A stretch of DNA of 64,000 nt from Microbacterium halophytorum (GCF_002970975.1 NZ_KZ672984.1:62001-126000), one strand, 5' to 3'. Counted from the stretch's first letter, positions 1 through 8,833 are shown. Numbers and translations are program-made. Notes: generated by a model not told the origin, from the letters alone.

Positions 1-317
1 CTGGCTCGCTCGCGCTCGAGACGCGCCCGCTCGGCCTCGATCTCGTCGCGCTCCCGCCGGAGCCGCTCGACCTCGGCCTGCGCGCGTCGCGCGGCCTTCT
101 GCTGCGCCCGCGCCTGCCGGGTGGTCAGCTCGACGCGGACCTCCTGCGGCGCCTCGCTCGTCTCGGCCAGCACCCGGAGCGCGCGATTCAGCCGCAGTGC
201 GTTCCGCTCCGCCGCGTCGTAGCGCGCGCGGCGGAGGATGCTGGGCATCAGGTACAGGGCCCACAGCAGCACCGCCACGAGTACGACGACCCCGCCGCCG
301 AGCACCTGTCCCTCCAT
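1..317 (-). CDS. Partial membrane-anchored coiled-coil protein (N-terminal part)
   Basis: Only the N-terminal 105 residues lie in the window; the gene runs off the left edge. The ATG at 317 is followed by a hydrophobic stretch (about residues 7-25, VVVLVAVLLWALYLM) that should be a signal anchor. From about residue 60 there is a long charged run rich in Glu, Arg and Ala (AEVERLRRERDEIEAE), typical of a coiled coil. A TAGCGT hexamer lies 7 nt upstream of the ATG, so the mRNA is probably leaderless. I cannot name a function. Similar short membrane-anchored proteins of actinobacteria carry vague names, and the missing C-terminus could hold another domain. Confidence 0.75.
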   Translation of the reverse strand, partial: MEGQVLGGGVVVLVAVLLWALYLMPSILRRARYDAAERNALRLNRALRVLAETSEAPQEVRVELTTRQARAQQKAARRAQAEVERLRRERDEIEAERARLERERA

Positions 318-395
318 GTCCGCAACGCTAAGCGAGCGCGGCCCGATACCGCAGTCGACGCGCGGGCGCAGCGCGATCGCATCCGCGGCCGGGCT

Positions 396-1010
396 CTAAG
401 CGGCGGGGATCTCCCCCGCCGTCGGCGGTACCCGGCCCTCGACCCAGCGCTTCAGCACGCCGTCCGGCACGTCCTCGCGCACCAGCGCGAACGCGTAGTG
501 GTCGCGCCAGTCGCCGTCGATGTGGATGAAGCGGCTCCGGTAGCCCTCGTACCGGAACCCGAGCTTCTGCGCCACGCGCAGGCTCGCGACGTTCTCCGGC
601 CGCATGCAGATCTCCATCCGGTGCAGCCCGAGCTCGAAGAAGCACAGGTCCGTCGCCAGCGCGACCGCCGTCGGGGTGATGCCCTTGCCGGCGAAGCGCT
701 CGCTCACCCAGTAGCCGATCGTCGCGGATTCGAGCGAACCGCGGGCGATCCCCCAGACGTTGAGCTGCCCGGCGATCTCGCCGGCGTACTCGATCACCAG
801 CGGCACGCCGCCGCCGTCGCGGTGCTGCTGCAGGAGCCGCCGGATGGACAGCCGCATGTCGATCGTGCCCGCCCCGCGCGGGCTCGTCGCCTCCCACGGC
901 TGCAGCCACGCGCGGTTCGTCAGCAGCTCGTTCTGGAGCACGCGGGCGTCGCGGGAGCGCACGAGCCGGATGGACACGGCCCCGTGGCCGCGTGACAGAT
1001 TCGAGTCCAT
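396..1010 (-). CDS. GNAT-family N-acetyltransferase, RimJ/RimL-like
   Basis: This 204-residue protein has the layout of RimJ/RimL-type GNAT acetyltransferases, which move acetyl from acetyl-CoA to an amine, often a ribosomal or other protein N-terminus. Family signals are the early IRLVRSRDA strand, the central IGYWVSERFAGKGITPTAVA segment (acetyl-CoA pyrophosphate loop), and ENVASLRVAQKLGFRYEG near the C-terminus. The start is placed at the ATG at 1010 because GGGAG lies 5 nt upstream; an in-frame GTG at 1016 is the alternative. It follows galU on the same strand, with a hairpin terminator between, so it is probably transcribed on its own. The substrate cannot be read from sequence. Confidence 0.85.
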   Translation of the reverse strand: MDSNLSRGHGAVSIRLVRSRDARVLQNELLTNRAWLQPWEATSPRGAGTIDMRLSIRRLLQQHRDGGGVPLVIEYAGEIAGQLNVWGIARGSLESATIGYWVSERFAGKGITPTAVALATDLCFFELGLHRMEICMRPENVASLRVAQKLGFRYEGYRSRFIHIDGDWRDHYAFALVREDVPDGVLKRWVEGRVPPTAGEIPAA

Positions 1011-1041
1011 GTGCACTCCCGCGGCAGAATCGCTCGTTGAA

Positions 1042-1065
1042 GCCCCAGGCTACTTCGCCTGGGGC
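1042..1065 (-). terminator. Hairpin terminator after galU
   Basis: A 9-bp perfect stem (GCCCCAGGC with GCCTGGGGC) and 6-nt loop lies between the galU stop and the GNAT start. Read on the minus strand it is followed by TTC rather than a long T tract, so termination is inferred from stem strength and position. Confidence 0.6.
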
Positions 1066-1087
1066 CCCGCCGCGCGCTCGGCGCGCC

Positions 1088-1975
1088 TCACAGCGTGGCT
1101 GCGAACTCCTTGATCCACGGGCGCAGGTCGGGGCCCAGATCCTCGCGGTCGGACGCGATGCGCATGATCGCCTTGATGTAGTCGAGCTTGTCGCCCGTGT
1201 CGTACCGGCGGCCCCGGAAGATGACGCCGTAGACATCGACGTTCTCGGGGTCGACGGCGACGTCCTTGAGCGCATCGGTGAGCTGGATCTCGTTGCCCTT
1301 GCCCGGCCCCGTGCGCTCGAGCACCGGGAAGATATCCGGCGTGAGCAGGTAGCGGCCGATGATCGCGAGGTTCGACGGAGCCTCCTCCTTGGCCGGCTTC
1401 TCGACGAGGTCGGTCACCTTCACGACGTCGGGGTCGTCGGTCGCGTCGACCGAGGCGCAGCCGTACATCGAGATGTGGTCGGGGTCGACCTCCATCAGCG
1501 CGATCACCATCGCGCCGCGCTGCTGGTTGACCTCGATCATCTTCGGCAGGAGCGGGTCGCGCTCGTCGATGAGGTCATCGCCCAGCATGACCACGAAGGG
1601 CGAATCGCCCACGTGCTGTGCCGCGCGGGACACCGCGTGGCCGAGCCCCTTCGGCTCCCCCTGGCGCAGCATGTGGATGTCGGCGAGGTCGCTCGTCCGG
1701 GTGACGTGACCGAGCTTGCGATCGTCGCCCTTCTCACTCAGCTTCTGCTCGAGTTCCGGAACCGAGTCGAAATGGTTCGCGATCGCGGTCTTGTTGCGAC
1801 CGAGGATCATGAGCACGTCGCGGATCCCGGCGGCGACAGCTTCCTCGACGACGTACTGGATAGCTGGCTTGTCGACAACCGGGAGCATCTCCTTCGGCGT
1901 CGCCTTCGTTGCGGGCAGGAATCGCGTGCCGAGGCCGGCGACCGGCATGACAGCCTTGATCTTCGGTGCTTCCAT
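1088..1975 (-). CDS. galU: UTP-glucose-1-phosphate uridylyltransferase
   Basis: The 295-residue product makes UDP-glucose from UTP and glucose 1-phosphate, feeding cell-wall and glycan synthesis and, with GalT, the Leloir pathway. The nucleotidyltransferase signature AGLGTRFLPATKATPKEMLP is at residues 13-32, followed by DKPAIQYVVEEA; the metal-binding region has VVMLGDDL, and substrate-binding segments include LVEKP and GRYLL. Length matches bacterial GalU. The ATG at 1975 is preferred because TATTGT sits 6 nt upstream (leaderless pattern); an upstream in-frame ATG at 1993 would add six residues. It is divergent from the 5-formyl-THF cyclo-ligase gene across a short shared promoter region. 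Confidence 0.95.
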   Translation of the reverse strand: MEAPKIKAVMPVAGLGTRFLPATKATPKEMLPVVDKPAIQYVVEEAVAAGIRDVLMILGRNKTAIANHFDSVPELEQKLSEKGDDRKLGHVTRTSDLADIHMLRQGEPKGLGHAVSRAAQHVGDSPFVVMLGDDLIDERDPLLPKMIEVNQQRGAMVIALMEVDPDHISMYGCASVDATDDPDVVKVTDLVEKPAKEEAPSNLAIIGRYLLTPDIFPVLERTGPGKGNEIQLTDALKDVAVDPENVDVYGVIFRGRRYDTGDKLDYIKAIMRIASDREDLGPDLRPWIKEFAATL

Positions 1976-2054
1976 GCGCCCACAATAGGTCATGCGCGCC
2001 GAGTCGCCGCACATGTCGCGCTCCGCGAATGGTCGTTCACCGTAGACTCTCAAC
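1976..2054. promoter_or_regulatory. Divergent leaderless promoters of galU and the cyclo-ligase gene
   Basis: Two -10-like hexamers face outward. TATTGT (minus strand, 1987-1982) lies 6 nt before the galU ATG, and TAGACT (plus, 2043-2048) lies 6 nt before the ATG at 2055. Both place the predicted transcription start on the A of ATG. Neither has a good -35 match by eye. Confidence 0.55.
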
Positions 2055-2642
2055 ATGGCCGACGAGGCGCAGCACCAGAAGCGCGCGATGCGCGCGGAGA
2101 TCCGCGAGCGCCGCCAGCTGCTCACCCCGGCGCAGCACGAGCGGGCGGCCTCCGGCATCCGGGAGCAGCTCGACGCCCTCGTCGCCGAGCACGGCGCCCG
2201 CAGCGTGTCGTGCTACCTCTCCTCCCCCACGGAACCGGGCACCCGTGAGTTCCTGTCAGGCGCGATGGCGAGCGGCCTGCGCGTGCTGCTGCCGATGTCG
2301 CGCGAGGACGGCCTGCTCGACTGGACGCTCGCCGAGCCCGACGGCGCCGAGGCCCAGACCGCTATCGGCGTGCCCGAGGCGATCGGCGAGGTCCTCAGCC
2401 CCATGGCGCTGAACGACGTCGACCTCCTCCTCATCCCCGCTTCCGCCGTGGATCGGGACGGCTACCGGATGGGCTGGGGCCGCGGCTACTACGACCGGAC
2501 GCTCGGCTCGATGGCCCACAGGCCCCCCGCATTCGCTGTCGTCTATGATTCCGAGTTGGTGGACGCGGTGCCGCGCGAAGTCCACGACCAGCCCGTGACG
2601 GGCGTCGTCACCCCCACCCGCACGATCACCTTCGCGCGCTGA
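2055..2642 (+). CDS. 5-formyltetrahydrofolate cyclo-ligase
   Basis: The 195-residue product converts 5-formyl-THF to 5,10-methenyl-THF using ATP, returning a stored folate to the one-carbon pool. The family hallmark MGWGRGYYDRTLG is at about residues 141-153, preceded by DLLLIPASAVDRDGYR; the N-terminal RAEIRERRQ segment is also typical. Length is normal for the family. The ATG at 2055 follows TAGACT with a 6-nt gap, so translation is probably leaderless. It is followed at 25 nt by the FmdB-like gene, which may be cotranscribed. Confidence 0.93.
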   Translation: MADEAQHQKRAMRAEIRERRQLLTPAQHERAASGIREQLDALVAEHGARSVSCYLSSPTEPGTREFLSGAMASGLRVLLPMSREDGLLDWTLAEPDGAEAQTAIGVPEAIGEVLSPMALNDVDLLLIPASAVDRDGYRMGWGRGYYDRTLGSMAHRPPAFAVVYDSELVDAVPREVHDQPVTGVVTPTRTITFAR

Positions 2643-2667
2643 GTCCCTTCTTCGAAGTGAGGATCCG

Positions 2668-2946
2668 TTGCCGACCTACGCCTACGCCTGCAAGAGCTGC
2701 GAGAACGCCTTCGACGCCGTGCAGTCCTTCTCCGAGCCGTCGCTGACCGAGTGCCCCGCCTGCGGCGGCGCCCTGCGCAAGGTGTACGGCTCGATCGGCG
2801 TGACGTTCAACGGCGGTGGCTTCTACCGGACCGACTCGCGCGCGTCGGCGGGCACGACGGATTCCGGCGCGTCCAGTAGCGCATCGAGCGCGCCTGCGAC
2901 ATCATCTTCTACCGGAGCGACTGCTCCGGCACCGGCGTCCGCCTGA
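2668..2946 (+). CDS. FmdB-family zinc-ribbon protein
   Basis: This 92-residue protein opens with the FmdB putative regulatory zinc ribbon: MPTYAYACKSCENAFDAVQS, then ECPACGGALRKVYGSIGVTF. Two CxxC pairs (CKSC and CPAC) should bind zinc. The last 35 residues are Ser/Ala/Thr-rich low complexity. It starts at a TTG at 2668, with GTGAGGA just upstream serving as ribosome-binding site; no ATG or GTG gives the conserved N-terminus. Precise function of the family is unclear, as the name comes from a proposed formamidase regulator. Gene order cyclo-ligase, fmdB-like, mscL recalls other actinobacteria, which I infer from memory. Confidence 0.9.
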   Translation: MPTYAYACKSCENAFDAVQSFSEPSLTECPACGGALRKVYGSIGVTFNGGGFYRTDSRASAGTTDSGASSSASSAPATSSSTGATAPAPASA

Positions 2947-3020
2947 CCCCGGTGCCCGCGCACCCGCGCGACATCCGCAGGGTTGCCGGGTTCGGCCCGG
3001 CAGGGGGAAGGTTCACGAAC

Positions 3021-3425
3021 GTGATTCAGGGCTTCAAAGAATTCATCATGCGCGGCAGCGTCATCGAGCTGGCCGTCGCGGTCATCATCGGCGCTGCATT
3101 CACCGCGATCGTCACGGCCATCGTCGACTCGGTCATCAACCCGCTCATCGGCGCGTTCGTGCCGTCCGGCGACCTGGCCGGGTGGGTCATCGAGATCCCC
3201 GGCATCTTCGCCACGGCCGAGCTCGGCATCGGCGCGATCATCTCGGCGATCATCAACTTCCTCGCCGTCGCGCTCGTCGTCTACCTGGCGCTCGTGGTAC
3301 CGATGAACAAGCTCGCCGAGCGCCGCGCCGCCAAGAACCCGGTCGAAGACGAGCCCGCCGGCGCCACGAGCGAGGAGCTGCTCACCGAGATCCGCGACCT
3401 GCTCGCCAAGCAGCAGCAGAGCTGA
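3021..3425 (+). CDS. mscL: Large-conductance mechanosensitive channel MscL
   Basis: MscL is a homopentameric inner-membrane pore that opens under high membrane tension to release solutes during osmotic downshock. The product begins (GTG)IQGFKEFIMRGSVIELAV, the conserved amphipathic N-helix and TM1; TM2 is IISAIINFLAVALVVYLALV, followed by a charged cytoplasmic helix. With this start the length is 134 residues, normal for the family. GGGGGAAGG lies about 8 nt upstream of the GTG. The in-frame GTG at 2952 would add 23 non-family residues and is rejected. A strong hairpin follows the stop. Confidence 0.95.
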   Translation: MIQGFKEFIMRGSVIELAVAVIIGAAFTAIVTAIVDSVINPLIGAFVPSGDLAGWVIEIPGIFATAELGIGAIISAIINFLAVALVVYLALVVPMNKLAERRAAKNPVEDEPAGATSEELLTEIRDLLAKQQQS

Positions 3426-3436
3426 CCTCATTGCCA

Positions 3437-3483
3437 CGAGGCGGGCGCGGCCCTGGACGATTCCAGAGGCCGCGCCCGCCTCG
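3437..3483. terminator. Bidirectional terminator between mscL and the small minus-strand gene
   Basis: A 16-bp perfect stem (CGAGGCGGGCGCGGCC and its complement) is extended inside by CTGGA/TCCAG around a 4-nt loop. It separates two convergent genes. Confidence 0.85.
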
Positions 3484-3505
3484 TTCGGTCGGCACGCGTG
3501 CTGCA

Positions 3506-3718
3506 TCAGTAGTGCGGGGGCACGTCGGCACGCAGGCGCGCGTCGTTCGGGCCCGCTTCGCCGGTCGCGGGCACCCGCCGCGCCGAACGGTCGCCGCGCA
3601 GCGTCGCCTCGGCGTCCGAGTCGCCGAGCGTGCCATCGACCCGGGTCAGGCGCGCACGCCGGGCGCCCGCGACGCGCTCGACGCGCTGCCGCGGCTCCTG
3701 ATCATCCGGAACGCCCAC
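3506..3718 (-). CDS. Small hypothetical protein
   Basis: A 70-residue ORF starts at GTG 3718. I do not recognise it. Its codons have the strong third-position G/C bias of the neighbouring genes, it sits between the helicase-like gene and a bidirectional terminator, and it reads in the same direction as the helicase-like gene but 48 nt beyond its stop. The protein is charged, Arg/Asp-rich (VERVAGARRARLTRVDG), with no membrane segment or cysteine. It could be the last gene of the helicase transcript. The start is uncertain. Confidence 0.6.
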   Translation of the reverse strand: MGVPDDQEPRQRVERVAGARRARLTRVDGTLGDSDAEATLRGDRSARRVPATGEAGPNDARLRADVPPHY

Positions 3719-3766
3719 GCCCCCAGCGTACGCCGCCCGCCTGCGACGCCGCCGAGCGCGCCGCGA

Positions 3767-6700
3767 TCAGAAGTCGACGGGCTGGGTGTCGCCGTCGGCG
3801 CGCGGTGCGTCATCGGAGATGCCGAGCACCCCGCCGATGCGCGCCGCGACGGCGGCCGGGTCGCTGTACAGGTCGAACGCGTGCACGCGCACGTAGTGCC
3901 AGCCGAGCCGGCGCAGCACGTGCGGGCGCAGCCGCAGCGACTCTCTCAGCGACTCGCCGCGCGACTCCGGGTCGGGCTCGACGACGACGGCCTTGCCGCC
4001 GTACTGCGCGACGAGCGGCAGCAGGCCGCGGTAGTCCACGTCGACGGCGGCGCCGAGCCGGCGCAGCTCCCGCGCGAGCGCGAGCGTGAGCGGGTCGGCG
4101 AGGTCTTCGAGCCGCGCCGCGCGATCCGGCGCCGACAGCCCCGCGAGGATGCTCATCAGCGTCGCCGCGCCGTACTCGAGGCGCCCCTCGTCGAAGGCGG
4201 AGGGCCGGATGCACGACACGATCACCATCGAGCGCCGCGCCCTGGTCATGCCGACCGTGAGCAGCCGCTCGCCGTCGGGAGTCGACAGGTCGCCGAAGTC
4301 GCTCAGCACGCGCCCGTGCTTCGTGAGCCCGTAGCCGAGGGTGAAGATAACGCGGTCGCGGCTCTCGGCGACCGCCTCTTCGAGCGTGAGCACGGCCAGC
4401 GGCTCGCTCGTCTCGCGCGACACGAACTCGGCGACGTCGCTGCGCCCCGCGAACGCCGTGTTGATCGCCTCGCGCACGCGATCCGCGTGACGGCGGTTGG
4501 CGCTGACGACCATGAGCGAGTCGTGCGGGCGGTTGATCGCATGCTCGACGACGAGCGACACGACGCGCGCGACCTCGGCGGCGGGGCTCTCGACGGTTCC
4601 CGTCTCGGGGTCGGGCGTGGCCTTGCCGCCCTCGACGTAGTCGACCGTGAGGCTTCCCCGGCCGAGGTACGAACCGGCCCACGGCAGCGACACGATCTCG
4701 CCGCCGTAGAACGCCTCGTTCACGAGCGCCGAGAGGTCCTCGCCGCCCGCGCGGTAGCTGCGGGTGAGCGTCTCGACCTGCACGAGGCCCGCGAGCGACT
4801 CGAACAGGCTGGCTCCGTCGAACGGCGCGTCGGCATCGGGCGCGAGGCCGGGCTGCACCGCGAACGGCGTCGGGCGCTGCGTCACGGGGTCTCCGACCGC
4901 GACGACCTGGCGCGCGCGCCGGATGGCCGGTGCGGCCTCGGCGACGCCGATCGCGGCGGAGTCCGCGACGATCACGGCGTCGAACTGCTCTCCGGCCGGC
5001 AGGTGCGGCGCGTCGTACGGCGAGCAGATCCACACGGGCGCGAGCGTGCGCATGAGCGAGGGCGCCGAGCGGACGAGCCGCGTCGGGTCGACATCGCCCC
5101 GGCTGAGCGCCCATTTCAGCGCCGTCGCCTCATCCGGCTCGTCGATGATGCCGATCTTCCACTGGGCGGCGAGCTGCCACGCCAGGAGCGAGCCGGATGC
5201 GGAGGCATGCGCCTCGTCGACCAGGCGGAAGTCGCGCTCGAGCTTGTCGACCACCGAGGTGTTGGCGCCGAGCAGCGAGCGATCGGCCTGCAGCAGGTGC
5301 TCGAGGGCCGACTGCCACCACGCGAACTCGAGCTCCTCGGCGACACGGCCCTCGTCGACGTGGCGGACGGCGAGCTCGTTCAGCAGCGGTTCGAGGCCCA
5401 GGTCGGCGAGCTTCGTGCGCAGTTCGGCGCGCTCGACGATGTTGTCGAAGACGTCGCTGTCGGCGGCGAGGCCGCCGAGCGTGCGGACGAGGCGCTCCAC
5501 CGGCATCGCCGCGAGGCGCGTGCCGCGCCCGAGCGCGCCGTCGAGGCTCTCGAGGTCGCCCGAGACGCGGCGCCACTTCTCCTGCACCTCGCCCAGCCCG
5601 ATCGGGATCTCGGGAACCGTGCCGACGTCCACGAGGTGCTGCCACTGGGTGCGCTGGTGCTGGATGCGCACGAGCGCCTTGTGCATGTCGCCGACGTGCA
5701 CCCCGGGCCGCACGTACTCCTTCGCCAGCTTCTTCAGCCGGCGCCTGGCGGCGCCCGACAGGTTCGGCGACTCGCGCCGCGGCGTATGCGCCTTGATCAG
5801 GTCGGCGAGGGGCCGCTCGAAGACGCTCGGGCTGAACCGGTCGAGCGAATCGCGCACGCCCGTCAGGAGCCGCAGGTACTCCCCCAGCTCGTCGACGGTC
5901 GAGAACGGCCGCATCCGGGTCTGCGAGATCAGCTCGTACCCGCGCTCGAGCAGCTCCGGAACGTCCTCCGACTGCAGCTTCGCCGCCAGCTCGTGGGCCG
6001 CCGTCGCATCGCCCGTCGAGGCGAACGAGACGCCGTACCACGGCGACTCGTCCGGGCCGATCTTGAACTCGCCGAGCCGCGCGGCGAGGGTCAGCGTGCG
6101 CGCCGCGTCGGCGCGGTTGCTCGCGAGCTTCTCGAGCGCATCGAGGCCGAGCCGCGCGGTGGTCGACGGCGGATTCGCGAGCGACGCGAGCTTCGTGAGG
6201 CGGCGCGCCGCATCGAGCGGCGAGACGCCGAGCGCGCGGTGCTCGCGCACGAGCGCGCGTCGGTAGTCGCGCAGCACCGTGCGCAGGCGGACGAGCGCGT
6301 CGTCGATGTCGGAGACATCCGGCTGCACGGCCTTCTCGTTACGGCCGATCGCCCGGATCAGGTCGCGCCGCAGGGAACCGGGGGCGACCGCGAGCCCGTC
6401 GAGGCCCACGGCCCCGAGGCGATGCCGAATGCCGTCGAGCGTCGAGCGACGAGGGCTCACGACGAGGACGCGCTTGCCGGCGCGCACGAGCGAGCCGACG
6501 GCGTTCACGATCGTCTGCGTGCCGCCCGTGCCCGGCAGTGTGTGCACCACGAGCGACTGCCCGTCGGCGATGCGGGCGAGCACGCGCTCCTGCTCGGCGT
6601 CGGCGTCGAGGAGCAGCGTGTCGGAGGCGGGCGAGCGCTCGTCGGGGTGCGCCGTGTCGGGCACGCCGCGGTCGCCGCGCAGCGCCTGCACCGCGCCGTG

Positions 6701-7459
6701 GTGACCCGCGAGGGCGTCGATCACCGGGTGGTCGAGCTGTGCGAGGTCGCCCGCCATCGCGCGGCCGACGTCGGCGAAGGTCGAGATCACGAGCCGCGGC
6801 CGCACGCTGAAGGTCGCGATGTCGCGCGCCACGGACCGGAGGTGGTCGATCACCGGCTGCGGCCGGAAGACGCCGTCGGAGTGCGCGAGCGACGTGAGGT
6901 AGGTGCCGTCGAGCTCGATGCCGTACTGCTCCCGCAGCGCGCGCACGAGCTCGGGGTTGACGATCAGCCCGCCGTACAGCTTCAGTTCGTACGTCGACTG
7001 GTGCCGCCGGATGCCGAGCGGCCGCAGCAGCACCGGTGCCGTGAACTGCTCCCCCGCCGTCGACCACGTCGCGACGCCCACGGCGAGGCGGACGGCGTCG
7101 ATGGCGCGGACGTTGCGGAGCTCGACGTGCTTGGCCGTGATGCGCTCGGCCGCCAGGCGGGCGCTGCGCATCGCGACCTCGTCGCGGAACAGATTCGACA
7201 GCAGGGTCGACCGACCGGTGATGAACTGGGGCAGGCTCGCCGGGTGGGCCGTCGTGACGTCGATGGCGCTGCCGGAGTCGTCCGCGAAGTGGAGGAGCGG
7301 CGACGGCCCGCCGAGCGCGGCCGCCGCCGAACGCAGCCGGTCGCGCTCGTGAGCGGAGGCGTGCACGACCTCGACACCCGGCTCCGCGACCCCGAGGTCG
7401 CCCGGGCTCGCGGTTGCCGCGGGTTCGGTCTCCGCGGCGTTCTGATCAGCACGCCACAC
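3767..7459 (-). CDS. SF1 (Upf1-like) helicase-related protein with degenerate ATPase motifs
   Basis: The 1230-residue protein resembles superfamily 1 helicases of the DNA2/Upf1 type. The usual P-loop GPPGTGKT appears as LPGTGGTQT (residues 308-316), with Gly313 where Lys is expected. The Walker B region reads FDAVIVADSAA instead of a D-E pair. Motif III is recognisable (VVAVGDPVTQRPTPF), as are a motif IV-like LTRSYRAGGEDLSALVNEAFY and a good motif VI, LLTVGMTRARRSMVIVS. The C-terminal about 90 residues look like a small restriction-endonuclease-like fold (LRRLGWHYVRVHAFDLYSDP). The GTG at 7459 is chosen because TACCCT lies 6 nt upstream; 58 residues before it lack similarity to anything. Activity is doubtful; a structural or regulatory role is possible. 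Confidence 0.8.
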   Translation of the reverse strand: MWRADQNAAETEPAATASPGDLGVAEPGVEVVHASAHERDRLRSAAAALGGPSPLLHFADDSGSAIDVTTAHPASLPQFITGRSTLLSNLFRDEVAMRSARLAAERITAKHVELRNVRAIDAVRLAVGVATWSTAGEQFTAPVLLRPLGIRRHQSTYELKLYGGLIVNPELVRALREQYGIELDGTYLTSLAHSDGVFRPQPVIDHLRSVARDIATFSVRPRLVISTFADVGRAMAGDLAQLDHPVIDALAGHHGAVQALRGDRGVPDTAHPDERSPASDTLLLDADAEQERVLARIADGQSLVVHTLPGTGGTQTIVNAVGSLVRAGKRVLVVSPRRSTLDGIRHRLGAVGLDGLAVAPGSLRRDLIRAIGRNEKAVQPDVSDIDDALVRLRTVLRDYRRALVREHRALGVSPLDAARRLTKLASLANPPSTTARLGLDALEKLASNRADAARTLTLAARLGEFKIGPDESPWYGVSFASTGDATAAHELAAKLQSEDVPELLERGYELISQTRMRPFSTVDELGEYLRLLTGVRDSLDRFSPSVFERPLADLIKAHTPRRESPNLSGAARRRLKKLAKEYVRPGVHVGDMHKALVRIQHQRTQWQHLVDVGTVPEIPIGLGEVQEKWRRVSGDLESLDGALGRGTRLAAMPVERLVRTLGGLAADSDVFDNIVERAELRTKLADLGLEPLLNELAVRHVDEGRVAEELEFAWWQSALEHLLQADRSLLGANTSVVDKLERDFRLVDEAHASASGSLLAWQLAAQWKIGIIDEPDEATALKWALSRGDVDPTRLVRSAPSLMRTLAPVWICSPYDAPHLPAGEQFDAVIVADSAAIGVAEAAPAIRRARQVVAVGDPVTQRPTPFAVQPGLAPDADAPFDGASLFESLAGLVQVETLTRSYRAGGEDLSALVNEAFYGGEIVSLPWAGSYLGRGSLTVDYVEGGKATPDPETGTVESPAAEVARVVSLVVEHAINRPHDSLMVVSANRRHADRVREAINTAFAGRSDVAEFVSRETSEPLAVLTLEEAVAESRDRVIFTLGYGLTKHGRVLSDFGDLSTPDGERLLTVGMTRARRSMVIVSCIRPSAFDEGRLEYGAATLMSILAGLSAPDRAARLEDLADPLTLALARELRRLGAAVDVDYRGLLPLVAQYGGKAVVVEPDPESRGESLRESLRLRPHVLRRLGWHYVRVHAFDLYSDPAAVAARIGGVLGISDDAPRADGDTQPVDF

Positions 7460-7750
7460 GCAGTCAGGGTACGTGCGCTCACCACGCGAGACCGCACCCG
7501 CCGTCGGAGTTTCGCGGGATTGACGGGGCCTTCGCAGTCGCGACCGCGGCGGCGCCCGCCGCATTCGGGCGCCGCTCCCGCCGTCTCCCTCGCTCGCGCG
7601 GCCGGGCGATCCGGCCGCGCGTTCTGCGCGCACGCCGCGAAAAGGCGGCGAGAACCCGTGCCCTGCTCACAAGTACGGCACAGCGCTACTATGAGCAGAT
7701 CGGCCAGCCGTGCGGCCTGCACGGAGTCCACTCGTTCGAAGGAGCCGATC

Positions 7751-8686
7751 GTGGGAACCGGACCACTGTCTGCCGTTCAGCTCGCTCACGTCGCGCGCGA
7801 GCACTACGTCAACGGCAAGTCGCGCGTCGAGATCGCGGAAGCCACGGGCCTGAGCCGGTTCAAGATCGGCCGGATGCTCGACGACGCCGTCGCTCGGGGC
7901 ATCATCCGGTTCGAGATCGTCAGCTCGCCCGGGATCGACCTCGACCTGTCGATGCGAATGAAGCAGCGCTTCAACCTCGACAACGCCGTGGTCGTGGAAC
8001 TGCCGGTCGATACCGACGCGCAGGCGCAGTCCAGCCTGGGCACGACCGCGGCGACCCTCATCGACGAACTCGTCGGCCCCGACGACGTCCTCGGCCTCAC
8101 GTCCGGACGCACATTGAACGTGATGGCGCGGGGGCTGGAGGGCATCCCCTGCCGATCGGTCGTGCAACTCGCCGGCGTGGCGGGGCCGATCCAGGAGAGC
8201 GGCCTCGAGGTGATGCGCCGCCTCGCGAACTTCCCCGGCGTGCAGCCCTGGCCGATGTTCACGTCGCTCGTCATGAGCGACGCGCAGACGGCCGGCGGCG
8301 TCCTCCGGCAGCCCGGGATCAGCGGCGCCGTCGAGATGTTCGATCACGTGACGGTCGCGCTGTGCGCGATCGGCTCGTGGATCCCGTCCAACTCCCTCAT
8401 GATGATGAACCCGGCGGTCAGCGACAGGGATCGGGCGCACCTCCTCGACAGGGGCGTCGTCGCCGAAGTCGCCGCCACGCTCGTGACCGATTCGGGCGAG
8501 GTCGTCCACGACCTCGATGATCGGTGCGTCGCCGTGACGGAGGAGCAGCTGCGCGCGATTCCCTCGCGGGTCGCGATCGCGGGCGGGCCGTCGAAGACCC
8601 GAGCGATCCGTGCCGTGCTCACCGCGCGGCTGCTCACCACGCTCGTCACCGATTCCTTCACGGCCGGGCGGCTCCTCGCGGGCTAG
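7751..8686 (+). CDS. SorC/DeoR-type sugar-responsive transcriptional regulator
   Basis: The 311-residue protein has an N-terminal helix-turn-helix (about residues 10-45, HYVNGKSRVEIAEATGLSR) and a SorC-type sugar-phosphate-binding domain (about 55-311) with GLTSGRTLN, IGSWIP and VAIAGGPSKTRAIRAVL. Such regulators sense a phosphorylated sugar intermediate. The GTG at 7751 has AAGGAG 6 nt upstream; an in-frame ATG at 7691 is less likely. It precedes the ABC/kinase operon on the same strand with a 147-nt gap, so it most likely controls that operon. Its effector would be an intermediate such as D-erythrulose 4-phosphate if the pathway assignment is right. Confidence 0.88.
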   Translation: MGTGPLSAVQLAHVAREHYVNGKSRVEIAEATGLSRFKIGRMLDDAVARGIIRFEIVSSPGIDLDLSMRMKQRFNLDNAVVVELPVDTDAQAQSSLGTTAATLIDELVGPDDVLGLTSGRTLNVMARGLEGIPCRSVVQLAGVAGPIQESGLEVMRRLANFPGVQPWPMFTSLVMSDAQTAGGVLRQPGISGAVEMFDHVTVALCAIGSWIPSNSLMMMNPAVSDRDRAHLLDRGVVAEVAATLVTDSGEVVHDLDDRCVAVTEEQLRAIPSRVAIAGGPSKTRAIRAVLTARLLTTLVTDSFTAGRLLAG

Positions 8687-8833
8687 AGAGCCGCTCGCGT
8701 GCGCCGACCCGGCGTCGCCGTGACGCGCACGCTGGCGATGCTCATGTGAGCACGGCCACTTGCATACTGTCGTAGGCGCTACTTATCGTACGTGTGTCGC
8801 ACAGATGAGCGACGCAAGCCGAAGGAGTCAAGC
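8687..8833 (+). promoter_or_regulatory. Probable promoter/operator of the sugar ABC operon
   Basis: This gap holds a possible promoter: TTGCAT (8760-8765), an 18-nt spacer, then TATCGT (8784-8789). Two small inverted repeats overlap or follow it, GTAG/CTAC around GCG and TGTG/CACA around TCG (about 8794-8804). They are plausible SorC operator parts but are short. GAAGGAG (8821-8827) is the ribosome-binding site of the next gene. Confidence 0.4.

Noticed and set aside
2816..8686. Very long plus-strand open frame opposite the helicase-like gene
   Set aside because: High-GC antisense shadow; its only real part is the C-terminal SorC regulator from 7751. The minus-strand gene has helicase motifs and a leaderless promoter.
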